A DNA stretch of 64,000 nt, taken from contig CAYIYH010000001.1 in assembly GCA_964367585.1 (NCBI GenBank), positions 310,001 to 374,000 on the forward strand, in the 5' to 3' direction. Below the pieces are notes generated by a model. The model ran no database searches. It was not told the DNA's origin and worked only from the letters and a program-made list of their open reading frames with translations. Position numbers and translations under genes: made by a program. Shown one piece after another: positions 34,768 through 44,100 of this stretch. Each line of letters opens with the position of its first letter. Positions within the stretch are counted from its first letter, which is position 1. Source of the stretch: CAYJGJ01 sp964367585 (lineage in GTDB: Bacteria > Bacillota > Clostridia > Peptostreptococcales > Anaerovoracaceae).

Positions 34768-35412
34768 TTATTTTCCCTCGCCCATATAGTATAGCAAGTA
34801 GTATAGACTATCATTGATGCGAACGTTTTCCACAGTAATATCGGATGAAACGGATATGTCAGTAGGAGAAAAGTTCAAAATAGACTTCACTCCTGCTTTA
34901 TCTAGTCGTTCTGCGACACGTTGAGCGGCTTTCGCTGGCACACATAGCACCGCTATTTCTATTTCACTTTCCTGTATATTAGGAATTATTTCCTCGCATG
35001 CTTTTATTTCAACGCCTTCTATTATTTTCCCAATTTTTTCTGGATTGTTATCAAATAGACTCACTACCGTAAATACGTCCCGGTTTAGCTTAAGATGGTT
35101 TACAAGAGCTTGTCCAATGTTACCGATTCCGACGATTGCTACGTTATGGGTTTTTTTTAGTTGTAGTAAATTGTTAATTTCATCATACAATATTTCTACA
35201 TTGTATCCATAGCCTTGCTGTCCAAATCCGCCAAACTGATTTAAATCTTGTCTGATTTGCGGGGCTGTAGAACCCATTATCTCACTTAACTCACAAGAAG
35301 ATATTTTTGCAATTCCTTGTTCTCTTAACTGTCCAATATATCGCCTATATCTAGGCAATCTTCTGATCACTGACTCGGATATTTTCTTTGTATCTTTCAC
35401 ATTACATCTCAT
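34768..35412 (-). CDS. rex: redox-sensing transcriptional repressor Rex
   Basis: Senses the NADH/NAD+ ratio and represses fermentation and respiration genes. 214 residues: winged-helix DNA-binding domain (about 10-80; RLPRYRRYIGQL and APQIRQDLNQFGGFG) and a Rossmann domain with VGIGNIGQAL near 94-103; the final YYLLYYMGE helix is the swapped dimer helix. Typical family length. It follows acpP by 21 bases. In clostridia Rex commonly controls butyrate-synthesis genes; the palindrome before the CoA-transferase genes here is a candidate site. Confidence 0.96.
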   Translation of the reverse strand: MRCNVKDTKKISESVIRRLPRYRRYIGQLREQGIAKISSCELSEIMGSTAPQIRQDLNQFGGFGQQGYGYNVEILYDEINNLLQLKKTHNVAIVGIGNIGQALVNHLKLNRDVFTVVSLFDNNPEKIGKIIEGVEIKACEEIIPNIQESEIEIAVLCVPAKAAQRVAERLDKAGVKSILNFSPTDISVSSDITVENVRINDSLYYLLYYMGEGK

Positions 35413-35433
35413 TCTATTTAAAGTATATTAATA

Positions 35434-35667
35434 CTATTCAACACACGCATTTTCTTCTACATATCTTACTAGGTCTTCTACTGTCTTGAATCCCTCTGCA
35501 TCTTCGTCCGGTATTTCTATTTCGAATTCTTCTTCGATACTCATAATAATTTCTACCGCATCCAGCGAATCCGCCTCTAAATCCTTCATTAAATCTGTTT
35601 CTAAAGTGATTGAGTCTTTTTCGACACTTAATTGCTCATGGATTATTTCCTTAATTTTTTCAAACAT
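35434..35667 (-). CDS. acpP: acyl carrier protein
   Basis: Carries growing fatty acyl chains on 4'-phosphopantetheine. 77 residues, acidic. The attachment Ser is in the DSLD motif (about 34-37: LEADSLDAVE). Stand-alone: no fab genes adjoin it, and it precedes rex. An inverted repeat upstream may be an operator. Confidence 0.96.
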   Translation of the reverse strand: MFEKIKEIIHEQLSVEKDSITLETDLMKDLEADSLDAVEIIMSIEEEFEIEIPDEDAEGFKTVEDLVRYVEENACVE

Positions 35668-35948
35668 TTTTGTACTCCTAACTTATTCTTTTTTTAATCT
35701 AATTGTACTGCTATTGTGTTCAGTACAGGAATTTCCTACTAGCATATTATTAATTTTCACTTAAATATTATATATGTAGGCTTGCTCCTAGATACGATTA
35801 TAAATTATCTTATTTTTGAATGCAACCTCTTTTGTAAAAAAAATTTGCTACATCACGAAAAATTCACATTCATTTCTCCTATGAAAAATACTATTATAAA
35901 TACAGTCTAAATCGGATTATCATCATTCACTAATAATAACTTCTTCAA
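35668..35948. other. 281-base gap upstream of acpP
   Basis: AT-rich with no gene. It holds the acpP ribosome binding site (GGAG) and the inverted repeat at 35704-35727. No terminator with a clear U-run was seen after rluB. Confidence 0.4.
35704..35727 (-). promoter_or_regulatory. inverted repeat upstream of acpP
   Basis: TGTACTG-N10-CAGTACA, perfect 7-base arms, about 40 bases before the acpP start. It could be an operator for a lipid regulator or an mRNA hairpin. It does not match the FapR consensus I know. Confidence 0.45.
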
Positions 35949-36653
35949 TTAACACTGTTTTAAATATTCAATTTCGTCTTTCCTCATTTTTCTATAATGT
36001 CCTTCTTTTAGCCTTCCTAGTTTGATATCGCCTATTGCTATTCTTTTTAACTCCTGCACAGGATTTCCTACTGCCTTAAACATCTTTCGAATCTGCCGAT
36101 TTCTTCCTTCATATATAGATATTTCTACAATAGTAGAGGATTGTACTTCTTTTAATATTTCGACTTTTGCAGGAGACGTAACGAATCCACCAATATCTAT
36201 ACCGCCTCTTAGTTTTGAAATCTTTTCAGGAGAAAGTCTTTTTTGAATCTTTACAAGATATGTCTTGTATATTTTATGCTTTGGATGGGCGACTATATAT
36301 GAAAATTCCCCGTCATTCGTCATAATCAATAGTCCTGATGTATTATAGTCTAATCTCCCAACAGGAAATATTCGCTCTTGGACATCAGGCATCAATTCAA
36401 CTACTGTAGGCCTACCCTGATCGTCTGAAACGGCGGTTATATAATCTAAAGGCTTATTTAAAATATAATAGACTTTTTCTTCTTTTTCTACAATCTTCCT
36501 TCCGCAAACTTCTATTATATCATTCTCACCTACATCTACACCAACCTCACGAACTATCTTTCCATTTATTTTAACCTTGCCATCTTTGACCAACTCATCG
36601 GCCTTCCTCCTACTAGCAATTCCCGACTGTGCGATATATTTATTTATTCTCAT
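35949..36653 (-). CDS. rluB: 23S rRNA pseudouridine synthase, RluB/RsuA family
   Basis: Isomerises a uridine in rRNA (RluB: U2605 of 23S). 234 residues: N-terminal S4 RNA-binding domain (RINKYIAQSGIASRRKADELV) and the catalytic domain with the active-site Asp in GRLDYNTSGLL (about 97-107) and the RNRQIRKMF segment near 184-192. RluB versus RluE/RsuA target is inferred from length and Firmicutes context. Confidence 0.9.
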   Translation of the reverse strand: MRINKYIAQSGIASRRKADELVKDGKVKINGKIVREVGVDVGENDIIEVCGRKIVEKEEKVYYILNKPLDYITAVSDDQGRPTVVELMPDVQERIFPVGRLDYNTSGLLIMTNDGEFSYIVAHPKHKIYKTYLVKIQKRLSPEKISKLRGGIDIGGFVTSPAKVEILKEVQSSTIVEISIYEGRNRQIRKMFKAVGNPVQELKRIAIGDIKLGRLKEGHYRKMRKDEIEYLKQC

Positions 36654-36765
36654 TTTTTACTCCACGATACAAAATCAACTTATGTATAAATTACTTACTA
36701 CTAGCATACTTTACCACATATAGATTACTAAATCAAACATCTTTCGAGAGCTGTATTTTATTGTA

Positions 36766-36794
36766 TTGACATATTAGCTGCATGTATTTATAAT
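36766..36794 (+). promoter_or_regulatory. consensus promoter of cysS
   Basis: TTGACA (36766-36771), exactly 17 bases, TATAAT (36789-36794): a perfect sigma-A consensus, 33 bases before the cysS start. Confidence 0.92.
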
Positions 36795-36826
36795 ATATAC
36801 ATTTAATAGTAGAATTGAGAGGTAAC

Positions 36827-38245
36827 ATGAATAATAATATTACATTTTACAACACTTCATCAAAAAAACTAGAACCGTTCGTTACAAACGAACCCAATAT
36901 AGTAAAGATGTATACCTGTGGACCGACTGTTTATCACTACGCTCACATCGGAAACCTTAGAAGCTACCTAATGGAAGATATTTTAGAGAAGTTTCTTTCT
37001 TTTGCGGGTTACGACGTAAACAGAGTTATGAACATTACTGATGTAGGACACTTGACTAGTGACTCCGATGAAGGTCCAGACAAAATGGTTGAAGGTGCAA
37101 AACGCGAGAAAAAAACCGTGCTCGAGATTGCGAAGTACTATACCGATGCTTTTTTTAACGACTGTGCTAAATTAAATATCAAAAAACCTGATACAGTCGA
37201 AAATGCTACAGATTGTGTACACGATTATATCGAAATGATTACGAATTTAATCGATAAGAACTTTGCATACCTTGCAGGAGGAAACATATATTTCGACACT
37301 TCTAAACTGAACAATTACTATGTGCTTACAGGGCACAGTGCTGAAAATCTCGAGGAAGCGGTAAGAAAAGATGTTTCTGTAGATGAAAACAAAAGAAATA
37401 AGACGGACTTTGTACTTTGGTTCACCAAGTCCAAATTTGACGACCAAGACTTGAAGTGGGAAAGTCCTTGGGGTCTTGGATACCCCGGATGGCACATAGA
37501 GTGTTCTTGTATTAGTATGAAACATCTCGGAAACAAATTAGACATCCACTGTGGTGGAATAGATAATATCTTCCCACATCACACAAATGAAATTGCACAG
37601 AGTGAAGCCCTCCTGGGACATAAATGGTGCAACTATTGGTTCCATGTGCATCACCTCACTATGAAAGACTCAAAAATGAGCAAGTCCGCAGGTGAATTCC
37701 TTACCTTATCACTACTAGAGGACAAGGGATATTTACCACTTGCATATAGATTCTTCTGCTTGCAATCTCACTATAGAAAACCACTTGAATTCAGTTATGA
37801 AATATTACAAAACGCAACTATAGCATACAAAAAATTAAGAAATAAAGTCTCAACTTTAGATAAATCCAGCTCCGTAGATAGTAATGTGTTCTCTGACTAC
37901 AAATCGATGTTTATTGATGCACTGTCAGATGATTTAAACACGGCAAGGGCTTTAAGCATTTTATATGATGTACTCAAAGCAAACATAAGTGAATCGACAA
38001 AATACGCTATCATTAAGGACTTTGATGATGTACTAGGACTTGACTTAACCACCGAATTGCTCGATACAAGAAAAATATCCGAAGAAATGGAAGATTATAT
38101 CAACCAAATGATAAAAAACAGGATAGAAGCAAAAGCATCTAAAGATTACACAAAGGCAGACGAAATCCGAAACGAATTACTATCAAAAGGAATCACTCTT
38201 AAAGATACAAAAGATGGAACAACATGGGGTATTGAAAATAACTAA
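36827..38245 (+). CDS. cysS: cysteinyl-tRNA synthetase
   Basis: Charges tRNA-Cys. 472 residues from the ATG at 36827 behind GAGAGG; a TTG 12 bases earlier is less likely. Class I motifs HIGN (in YHYAHIGNL) and KMSKS (in KMSKSAGEF) are present. Zinc ligands are expected at the Cys in YTCGPT, the Cys in IECSC and the downstream HHTNE. The C-terminal helical anticodon domain ends with the family's EIRNEL and KD-x-x-x-GTTW. The promoter is near-perfect and no T-box leader fits in the short upstream region. Confidence 0.97.
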   Translation: MNNNITFYNTSSKKLEPFVTNEPNIVKMYTCGPTVYHYAHIGNLRSYLMEDILEKFLSFAGYDVNRVMNITDVGHLTSDSDEGPDKMVEGAKREKKTVLEIAKYYTDAFFNDCAKLNIKKPDTVENATDCVHDYIEMITNLIDKNFAYLAGGNIYFDTSKLNNYYVLTGHSAENLEEAVRKDVSVDENKRNKTDFVLWFTKSKFDDQDLKWESPWGLGYPGWHIECSCISMKHLGNKLDIHCGGIDNIFPHHTNEIAQSEALLGHKWCNYWFHVHHLTMKDSKMSKSAGEFLTLSLLEDKGYLPLAYRFFCLQSHYRKPLEFSYEILQNATIAYKKLRNKVSTLDKSSSVDSNVFSDYKSMFIDALSDDLNTARALSILYDVLKANISESTKYAIIKDFDDVLGLDLTTELLDTRKISEEMEDYINQMIKNRIEAKASKDYTKADEIRNELLSKGITLKDTKDGTTWGIENN

Positions 38246-38286
38246 AGAAAGGAATATTTCGATTTATTAATCGAATAAAGTGAAAA

Positions 38287-38868
38287 ATGAACAAATTAAC
38301 AAGAATTGAGTTAAACGACAGTATGTTAGTATTGATAGACTTTCAAGAAAAACTTATGCCTTCTATTTACGAAGCTGACAAACTTGAAGATTCAGTCTGC
38401 AGATTAATTAAAGGATGTAGATACTTAGGTATGCCTATTATTACAACACAACAATATACGAAAGGTCTCGGAGAAACTGTCGAACATATTACAAATGCCT
38501 TAAATGAATCTCTGGACGAAGTTAAGAATGTCGAAATGTCACTAGTGGAGAAAATAACATTTAGCTGTGTACAAAACGAGGATTTTTCGTCACTATTAGA
38601 AAATTCGGGGAAAAAAACTATTCTACTTACAGGAATAGAGGCACATATTTGTGTTGCACAAACTGCACTCGATTTAGTGGATAAAGGATATAATGTAGTC
38701 CTTATTACTGACTGCATATCGTCAAGAAAATTAGAAGATAAAAATATCGCAATTAAGCGATTGTTGCACAGTGGAGTTACAATTACGACTTATGAATCTC
38801 TACTTTTCGAACTTACTGGTTCTGCAAAGCATCCACAATTCAAAAATATTTCAAAAATTGTTAAATAA
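38287..38868 (+). CDS. isochorismatase-like cysteine hydrolase
   Basis: 193 residues of the isochorismatase superfamily. The catalytic triad is visible as Asp in VLIDFQEKL (about 18), Lys in EKITFSC (about 87) and Cys in GIEAHICVAQT (about 122). Members cleave isochorismate, nicotinamide or N-carbamoyl amides; the exact substrate is not evident. It follows cysS by 41 bases and may be co-transcribed. Its ribosome binding site is weak. Confidence 0.88.
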   Translation: MNKLTRIELNDSMLVLIDFQEKLMPSIYEADKLEDSVCRLIKGCRYLGMPIITTQQYTKGLGETVEHITNALNESLDEVKNVEMSLVEKITFSCVQNEDFSSLLENSGKKTILLTGIEAHICVAQTALDLVDKGYNVVLITDCISSRKLEDKNIAIKRLLHSGVTITTYESLLFELTGSAKHPQFKNISKIVK

Positions 38869-38979
38869 ATGACTATCTTACGTGCCTGATTGCAATCATC
38901 ACAACATTCTAGTCGTGCATGCATATTGCTACTTAAGTGCTTTTATTAAGAACGCTTAAAATTTTGCTGATAATTTAAA

Positions 38980-39013
38980 TTATAGCGAAGTGGCAAAAGC
39001 TACTTCGCTATAA
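38980..39013. terminator. bidirectional hairpin terminator
   Basis: Fifteen-base-pair stem TTATAGCGAAGTGGC with GCTACTTCGCTATAA (one G-U pair), loop AAAA, between the convergent isochorismatase-like gene and rqcP. Confidence 0.8.
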
Positions 39014-39028
39014 AACTAACTTATTCTA

Positions 39029-39271
39029 TTATTCGATCACTTCGTACATGCTTGAACTATCTTCTTTTTTAGTAGTTTCTTTTATTTCCAATACTTTTAC
39101 TTTGACAGGACGTGTACCAAATTCAATAGAAATAATATCTCCAATATTTACTTCTGTTCCGGCCTTCGCAATTTTATCATTCACGCTAATCCTATTCTCA
39201 TCACAAGCTTGCTTTGCAATAGTCCTTCGCTTAATTAATCTCGAAACTTTTAGGAATTTATCAATTCTCAT
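39029..39271 (-). CDS. rqcP: RqcP-type S4-domain RNA-binding protein
   Basis: 80 residues, almost all an S4 domain: RIDKFLKVSRLIKRRTIAKQACDENRISVNDK. This matches the YabO/Hsp15 family; the Bacillus member RqcP works with RqcH in tailing stalled nascent chains with alanine on the 50S subunit. Its own small unit here, with no strong ribosome binding site visible. Confidence 0.9.
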   Translation of the reverse strand: MRIDKFLKVSRLIKRRTIAKQACDENRISVNDKIAKAGTEVNIGDIISIEFGTRPVKVKVLEIKETTKKEDSSSMYEVIE

Positions 39272-39411
39272 TTCATTTCTAATGCACTAAGTTACTAGAG
39301 CATTTTCCTTTCCGTACCAAAATAAAATCTGTTATTGGAGTACAATACCGCAGATGCACATTCATAGAAAAACAACCTGATAATACTCCAAAAAATATTT
39401 CTTATTTATAA

Positions 39412-39435
39412 AAAAGGCAACTTACGTTGCCTTTT
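39412..39435 (-). terminator. intrinsic terminator of hup
   Basis: Stem AAAAGGCAAC with GTTGCCTTTT (39412-39421, 39426-39435), four-base loop, directly after the hup stop; on the minus strand it runs into a T-rich tail. Confidence 0.9.
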
Positions 39436-39438
39436 CAC

Positions 39439-39720
39439 TTATTTTTTATTTACTGTGTCTTTTAAAGCTTTGCCCGCTTTGAATGCAGGTGCAGTAGAAG
39501 CAGGAATTTGAATTTTTTCATCAGGTTTCTTAGGATTTCTGCCCATTCTTGCTTTTCTTTCACGAGTTTCAAAAGTACCAAATCCGATTATTTGTACTTT
39601 TTCACCTTTTTCCATAGTTTCACCTATAGTGTTGAATACTGCATTTGTAACTTTGTCGACATCTTTCTTCGCTACCCCTGTTTTTTCTGCTACAGCTGCA
39701 ACTAAACTAGTTTTGTTCAT
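39439..39720 (-). CDS. hup: HU-type DNA-binding protein
   Basis: Histone-like protein bending and compacting DNA. 93 residues, normal. The beta-arm is recognisable from GFGTFETRERKARMGRNPKKP, and the N-terminal helices NKTSLVAAVAEKTGVAKKDV fit HU. Strong AAGGAGGAG. Its 5' leader can form a hairpin (see 39744-39771). Confidence 0.96.
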   Translation of the reverse strand: MNKTSLVAAVAEKTGVAKKDVDKVTNAVFNTIGETMEKGEKVQIIGFGTFETRERKARMGRNPKKPDEKIQIPASTAPAFKAGKALKDTVNKK

Positions 39721-40193
39721 AAAATTCTCCTCCTTTTTTCAATGACAAAAATCTTTAGAAGATTTATTGTCAGTTAAGAACATTTAATTTTACACATGAA
39801 ATGCTACCTAATCTCCGCAGGCATAAGCACACTTCATATTCCCCGATTCTATTGTTATTACTAAATATAAACAATAATGTACAAATCAAGTATGTGCATC
39901 TTTATAACCACAATTGTGTATCCATAACACAAAAGAGTTATTGCTCCGTTATGATTACAAAACACTTATACATATTGCACAAGAAGCTTCATTCTTCTTT
40001 ACAGAATTATGGATAAGTGTCGTAACGTCTTGCTTATTTTCTCATTTTTTTATTGATTTGTCAATCATTTTATTGTTTTTTTTTTACTTTTTTAGAAGGA
40101 TTCTATATAGTATTTTTTATCTTTACTTATTTTTATTTTAATGATATTATTATGTAATCATATTTTCAACTACACAAATAAAAGGGGGACTAA
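39721..40193. other. 473-base gap between hup and the PilZ gene
   Basis: Very AT-rich, no gene seen. Contains the hup leader hairpin and, on the plus side, only weak promoter-like sequences before the PilZ gene's AGGGGGAC. No sigma-28-type site was convincing. Confidence 0.4.
39744..39771 (-). promoter_or_regulatory. hairpin in the hup leader
   Basis: Near-perfect inverted repeat: GACAA and AAATCTT facing AAGATTT and TTGTC around TAG, with one extra A on one arm. It sits immediately upstream of the hup ribosome binding site, so it may influence translation or act as an operator. Confidence 0.5.
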
Positions 40194-40892
40194 ATGTCAC
40201 TTACAGATTGTACAATGGCCAATATTTACCTTAATGATGATTTAGATATCAATCTAACGGCAGTAGTATTGTATATCACAGACGACAATTCTACTTTAAT
40301 CGTTCAACGGTCTCAGATCGATAAACTTACTACTAATATGATTATTTCTTTTTACGGAAAAGGCCATCCACCTAGCTACTATCATTGCACCCTATCTAAT
40401 CCATCAAACTGGGATGATAGTTCTAATGAAAGAGAATTCCTAATACCTTGTACGATAGGAGAATTTATAAAAAAGGTCGAGAGAAGAGATGACTTCAAAG
40501 TCCCTGTCCTAATAACAATCGATACATTATCTAGGCTAGAAGGAACAAACTATGTACAAATTGAAAGTAATAATCCTCACAGATACATACGAAATTTGAG
40601 TGCCGGTGGTGCGCTATTAGAAACGTCCGATTCACTAAAGCCGGGAGATACTCTTCTTTTTGAAATAGTTGTTAATGGTGTGATGCCAATTGAAGCTACT
40701 GCGGAAGTCATTAGAGAGGCAACGGCTCCTCCCGACGACAATTTTGTAATAGAAAATAAAAAGGAAAGAGCTAAAAACAAGTATTATGGTCTGCGTTTTG
40801 TAGGTCTTTCCGCCGAAGCGGAAAGACGCATCAGAGAACTCGTGTTTAAAGTGGAGGCGATCCATAGAAAAAATTTATATAATCGACTTTAA
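40194..40892 (+). CDS. PilZ-domain protein, YcgR-like c-di-GMP receptor
   Basis: 232 residues: an N-terminal YcgR-N-type barrel (about 1-95) and a PilZ domain (about 97-230). The c-di-GMP switch region ERRDDFKVPV fits the R-x-x-x-R element but has Lys where the second Arg is expected; the D/N-x-S-x-x-G motif is intact as NLSAGG. It stands beside the chemotaxis genes, so a role as a motility brake is likely. Binding strength may be altered by the substitution. Confidence 0.88.
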   Translation: MSLTDCTMANIYLNDDLDINLTAVVLYITDDNSTLIVQRSQIDKLTTNMIISFYGKGHPPSYYHCTLSNPSNWDDSSNEREFLIPCTIGEFIKKVERRDDFKVPVLITIDTLSRLEGTNYVQIESNNPHRYIRNLSAGGALLETSDSLKPGDTLLFEIVVNGVMPIEATAEVIREATAPPDDNFVIENKKERAKNKYYGLRFVGLSAEAERRIRELVFKVEAIHRKNLYNRL

Positions 40893-41044
40893 TATATCTT
40901 GTTATTTTTACCTTAAGTTCAGAGCGAAGAATACATACAATTCCTAATACCTAGCTGTGCTACCACTCTAAAATTCAACTTGTACTCCATAGGACTCGTA
41001 GACAACGTTTATATAGTATATCACGATCTTTAAAAAAGTGTGTG

Positions 41045-41086
41045 CAACTAAAAAAAGAGGGGCAAATGCCCCTCTTTTTTTAGTTG
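41045..41086. terminator. strong bidirectional terminator
   Basis: Nineteen-base-pair perfect stem CAACTAAAAAAAGAGGGGC with its complement, loop AAAT, between the convergent PilZ and chemoreceptor genes; U-runs on both strands. Confidence 0.95.
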
Positions 41087-42883
41087 CTAGTATTTATCAT
41101 CGTATTCGACGAATACATCGTCCGATATTTCCTTCGTATCTTCATCATCTACTATTTTAATATTTGCATTTGCACTATCTCTAAGTGTAAATCCACTAAT
41201 AAGCTCTTTTAACATGTTTGATTGTCCAGATAACTCTTCACTCGCAGCTGCACTTTGCTCCGCTGTCGCTGAGTTAGTTTGAACCACAGCAGATATTTGC
41301 TCGACTCCAATATTGATCTGTGTCGCTGCAATGCTTTGCTCCTCTGATGCAGCCGCAATGTTATTTACAATTTCGCCGAGCGACTTGGCACTTTCATATA
41401 CTAAGTTGATCGATTCAGATGTTCCCGATGCAATTTTATTACCATTTTCTACTACCGCAATCGTTTCTTCTATAAGTATTGCCGTATCTTTTGCAGATTG
41501 CGCAGATTTTGCCGCTAGATTTCGAACTTCGTCCGCAACAACTGCAAATCCTTTACCTGCTGTTCCTGCCCTTGCCGCTTCAACAGCAGCATTTAGTGAC
41601 AAAATATTTGTTTGGAATGCAATATCGTCTATTGCTTTTATTATTTTGCTAATCTCTGTAGACTTTTCGGTTATCTGTCCCATAGCAAGCATCATTTCTT
41701 GCATTTGTTCCATACTTTGTTGCAGAGCACTCGATGCCTTATCATTTACTTCTTTACCTGTTTTAGAATCTTGGGATGTCTCTTTGATTTTTTCCGTTAC
41801 TTCATTGATAGATGCCGATAGTTCTTCTACTGCAGACGCTTGTTGTGTAGATCCTTGTGCTAATGCTTGTGCACCTGATGAAACTTGATCACTTCCCAAA
41901 TCTACCTGTTCCGCAGCTAGTTTCACTTGTGATAGTGTGGACGTCATTCCATCCATCAACTTATACATTTCTTTTGCAAGTTGCAAGTAATCTCCCTTAT
42001 AATATTCGGGAGCGGAACTTTCACAAGCAAAGTTACCTTTCGCCATTTCTTCGAGACCATTACCAACATCTCCTATTATAGTTGAAAGGCTCTCCACAAT
42101 GGTTTTAGTAGACTCTGTTAGTTCGCCAACCTCGTCTTTTGATTTTGCTTCTGGAACTTCCGAATAGATATCTCCGTCTGCCAATCTCTTAATTCGTTCT
42201 GTGCATAAGTTAATTCGCTTCGTAATTGAACGTGTAACGATAGTGGCAATAATTATTGATATTAGAACATTGGCAATAGAAATAGCAATACTGATTATAA
42301 GTGCTGTGTTACTTCTCACCTGCAATCCCTGAGCAACACCTTCACCAGTTTTTACTTTATAGTCAAACAAGTCGTAATATGCATCATGCAATTTATCATA
42401 CATAGGATCAAATTGTTCAACAACTTGTTGCTGTATTTCTAATGCTACAACATCGTCTGTAAGATCTAGCGAATCTCTTGATTCCAATACAATATCCACG
42501 GCTTCTTTCCATGTAGCGTATAATTCATCGATTTCCGCTAATTTCGCTTTACCTTCATCATCGAGTAGCGTTTCATCCAGTACGGGACGATATATCTCTT
42601 CATAATCCGAAAGATTACTTTCCAGTTCTTTTATTTGATTATCAACCTCATCAGGATCTAAGTAGGTAATAATATTGGAAAGGTTTGACTGCGCATTTTG
42701 GAGCGCAACAGTAGCCTGTGCCACATCTCCCTGGCCAAAACCATAGATCTGCAAGGCACTATAGTATTCCCTATCTACCTCTACCATGTGCAGTAAGTTA
42801 AAAGTAGTTGGAAGTGCTGACATAATTAAGACAAAAAGAACTAGCAACAAGATCTTTTTACCCATTTTCAAATTCTTTAACAT
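41087..42883 (-). CDS. methyl-accepting chemotaxis protein
   Basis: 598 residues. First membrane segment at about 10-30, a helical extracellular sensor (about 31-190) resembling four-helix-bundle ligand domains, a second membrane segment about 193-214, HAMP, then a long signalling coiled coil with the conserved hairpin tip NAAVEAARAGTAGKGFAVVADEVRNLAAKS. The C-terminal tail is acidic and has no pentapeptide tether. The start follows AAGGAG. It follows cheB by 70 bases on the same strand and may be the last gene of the che unit. Confidence 0.94.
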   Translation of the reverse strand: MLKNLKMGKKILLLVLFVLIMSALPTTFNLLHMVEVDREYYSALQIYGFGQGDVAQATVALQNAQSNLSNIITYLDPDEVDNQIKELESNLSDYEEIYRPVLDETLLDDEGKAKLAEIDELYATWKEAVDIVLESRDSLDLTDDVVALEIQQQVVEQFDPMYDKLHDAYYDLFDYKVKTGEGVAQGLQVRSNTALIISIAISIANVLISIIIATIVTRSITKRINLCTERIKRLADGDIYSEVPEAKSKDEVGELTESTKTIVESLSTIIGDVGNGLEEMAKGNFACESSAPEYYKGDYLQLAKEMYKLMDGMTSTLSQVKLAAEQVDLGSDQVSSGAQALAQGSTQQASAVEELSASINEVTEKIKETSQDSKTGKEVNDKASSALQQSMEQMQEMMLAMGQITEKSTEISKIIKAIDDIAFQTNILSLNAAVEAARAGTAGKGFAVVADEVRNLAAKSAQSAKDTAILIEETIAVVENGNKIASGTSESINLVYESAKSLGEIVNNIAAASEEQSIAATQINIGVEQISAVVQTNSATAEQSAAASEELSGQSNMLKELISGFTLRDSANANIKIVDDEDTKEISDDVFVEYDDKY

Positions 42884-42953
42884 TTCAATCTCCTTATAAT
42901 CAGTGTTGTGATGATATAACCCTTATAAATATTTTACTAACAAATTGATTTCA

Positions 42954-44042
42954 TTACCTAAAGTACTCCATTATCTTATCTGGCATCTTATCGAGTGAAG
43001 TTCGACAAGAAACCGCACCTATATCATATGCAACTTTTGGCATGCCATATACTATACAACTTTCCTCGTCTTGTCCGAGAGTGTAACCGCCACTCTGTTT
43101 GATTTTGAGTAATCCTTCTGCTCCATCGCTTCCCATCCCTGTCATTATAATTGCCAAAACTTTACATTTCGCTACTTCAGCTACAGATTGGAACAATACA
43201 TCTACCGATGGTCTATGCCCTTGAACCTTTTCGCCCTCTTTACATGATAGGAAATAGTCGTTTCCTATCATTTGTAATCGAGTGTGCATTTCTCCTGCAG
43301 GGGCGATATATGCCTTTGATCTTTCTACTTTAACACCGTCGTATGCTTCTTCTACTTCTACATTGCAGAATTTATCTATATATTTTGCGTACATTGCCGT
43401 GAATCCTAATGGCATGTGTTGGACTACTATTATTGGAGGACACTCCTTGGGCAACATCCTCACTACCTTTAGAATTGCATCAGTCCCTCCTGTAGAAGCT
43501 CCTATCACAATTATCCCTTCTCCCATTCGGCCATCTGTAATCGTCTTTTTATCTTTTACAGGCAATGTATCTTTTTCATTCTTATGGGAAGCGATGGGTG
43601 TCGCTCTAGGAATCATCGCATTGCTTTTTGGCTTTTGACACTTTGCCTTCGAAGCAATGATTATTTTCCTTGTAAGTGTATCTATAAATTTAGAATTAAG
43701 ATTCTCTTCTCCTTTTGATATTTTTTGAATAAAATCGACCGCACCATATGATAATGCTTGAAAAACCGATATATCTAAGGATGATACCATGACGACAGGG
43801 ACTAAATATATCGGCAAAAGTCTGCGGAGAAGCTCTATTCCATCCATCACTGGCATTTCCACGTCCATTGTTACCACGTCAGGTTTTACTACGGGTATTT
43901 TCTTCAAAGCATCATTAGGGTCGAATGAGCGACCAACTATTTCTATTATGTCGGAATGCTTTGACAGTTCTGTTTCCAAAAACTTCCCAAAAAAAAGCGA
44001 ATCGTCTACAATATATACCTTTACTTTTTTACCTTTTTCCAT
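42954..44042 (-). CDS. cheB: chemotaxis protein-glutamate methylesterase
   Basis: Removes methyl groups from receptors and deamidates them. 362 residues: receiver domain (VDDSLFFGKFL, phosphorylation Asp in TMDVEMPVMDG near 57, Lys in QKISKG) and a C-terminal esterase with the catalytic Ser in GASTGGTDA, His in VVQHMPLGFT and Asp in MTGMGSDGAEG. Start behind AAGGGAA. Confidence 0.96.
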   Translation of the reverse strand: MEKGKKVKVYIVDDSLFFGKFLETELSKHSDIIEIVGRSFDPNDALKKIPVVKPDVVTMDVEMPVMDGIELLRRLLPIYLVPVVMVSSLDISVFQALSYGAVDFIQKISKGEENLNSKFIDTLTRKIIIASKAKCQKPKSNAMIPRATPIASHKNEKDTLPVKDKKTITDGRMGEGIIVIGASTGGTDAILKVVRMLPKECPPIIVVQHMPLGFTAMYAKYIDKFCNVEVEEAYDGVKVERSKAYIAPAGEMHTRLQMIGNDYFLSCKEGEKVQGHRPSVDVLFQSVAEVAKCKVLAIIMTGMGSDGAEGLLKIKQSGGYTLGQDEESCIVYGMPKVAYDIGAVSCRTSLDKMPDKIMEYFR

Positions 44043-44100
44043 ATGTTAATTCCCTTAATGTAAAATCGAGAACCCTATTTAATAATCAAGAATATCACTT

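Noticed and set aside
40893..41044. Small gene between the PilZ and chemoreceptor genes
   Set aside because: No reading frame with a ribosome binding site; the stretch only leads to the terminator.
41313..41888. Long plus-strand open frame inside the chemoreceptor gene
   Set aside because: Antisense to a well-conserved coding region; Ser/Ala-rich shadow translation.
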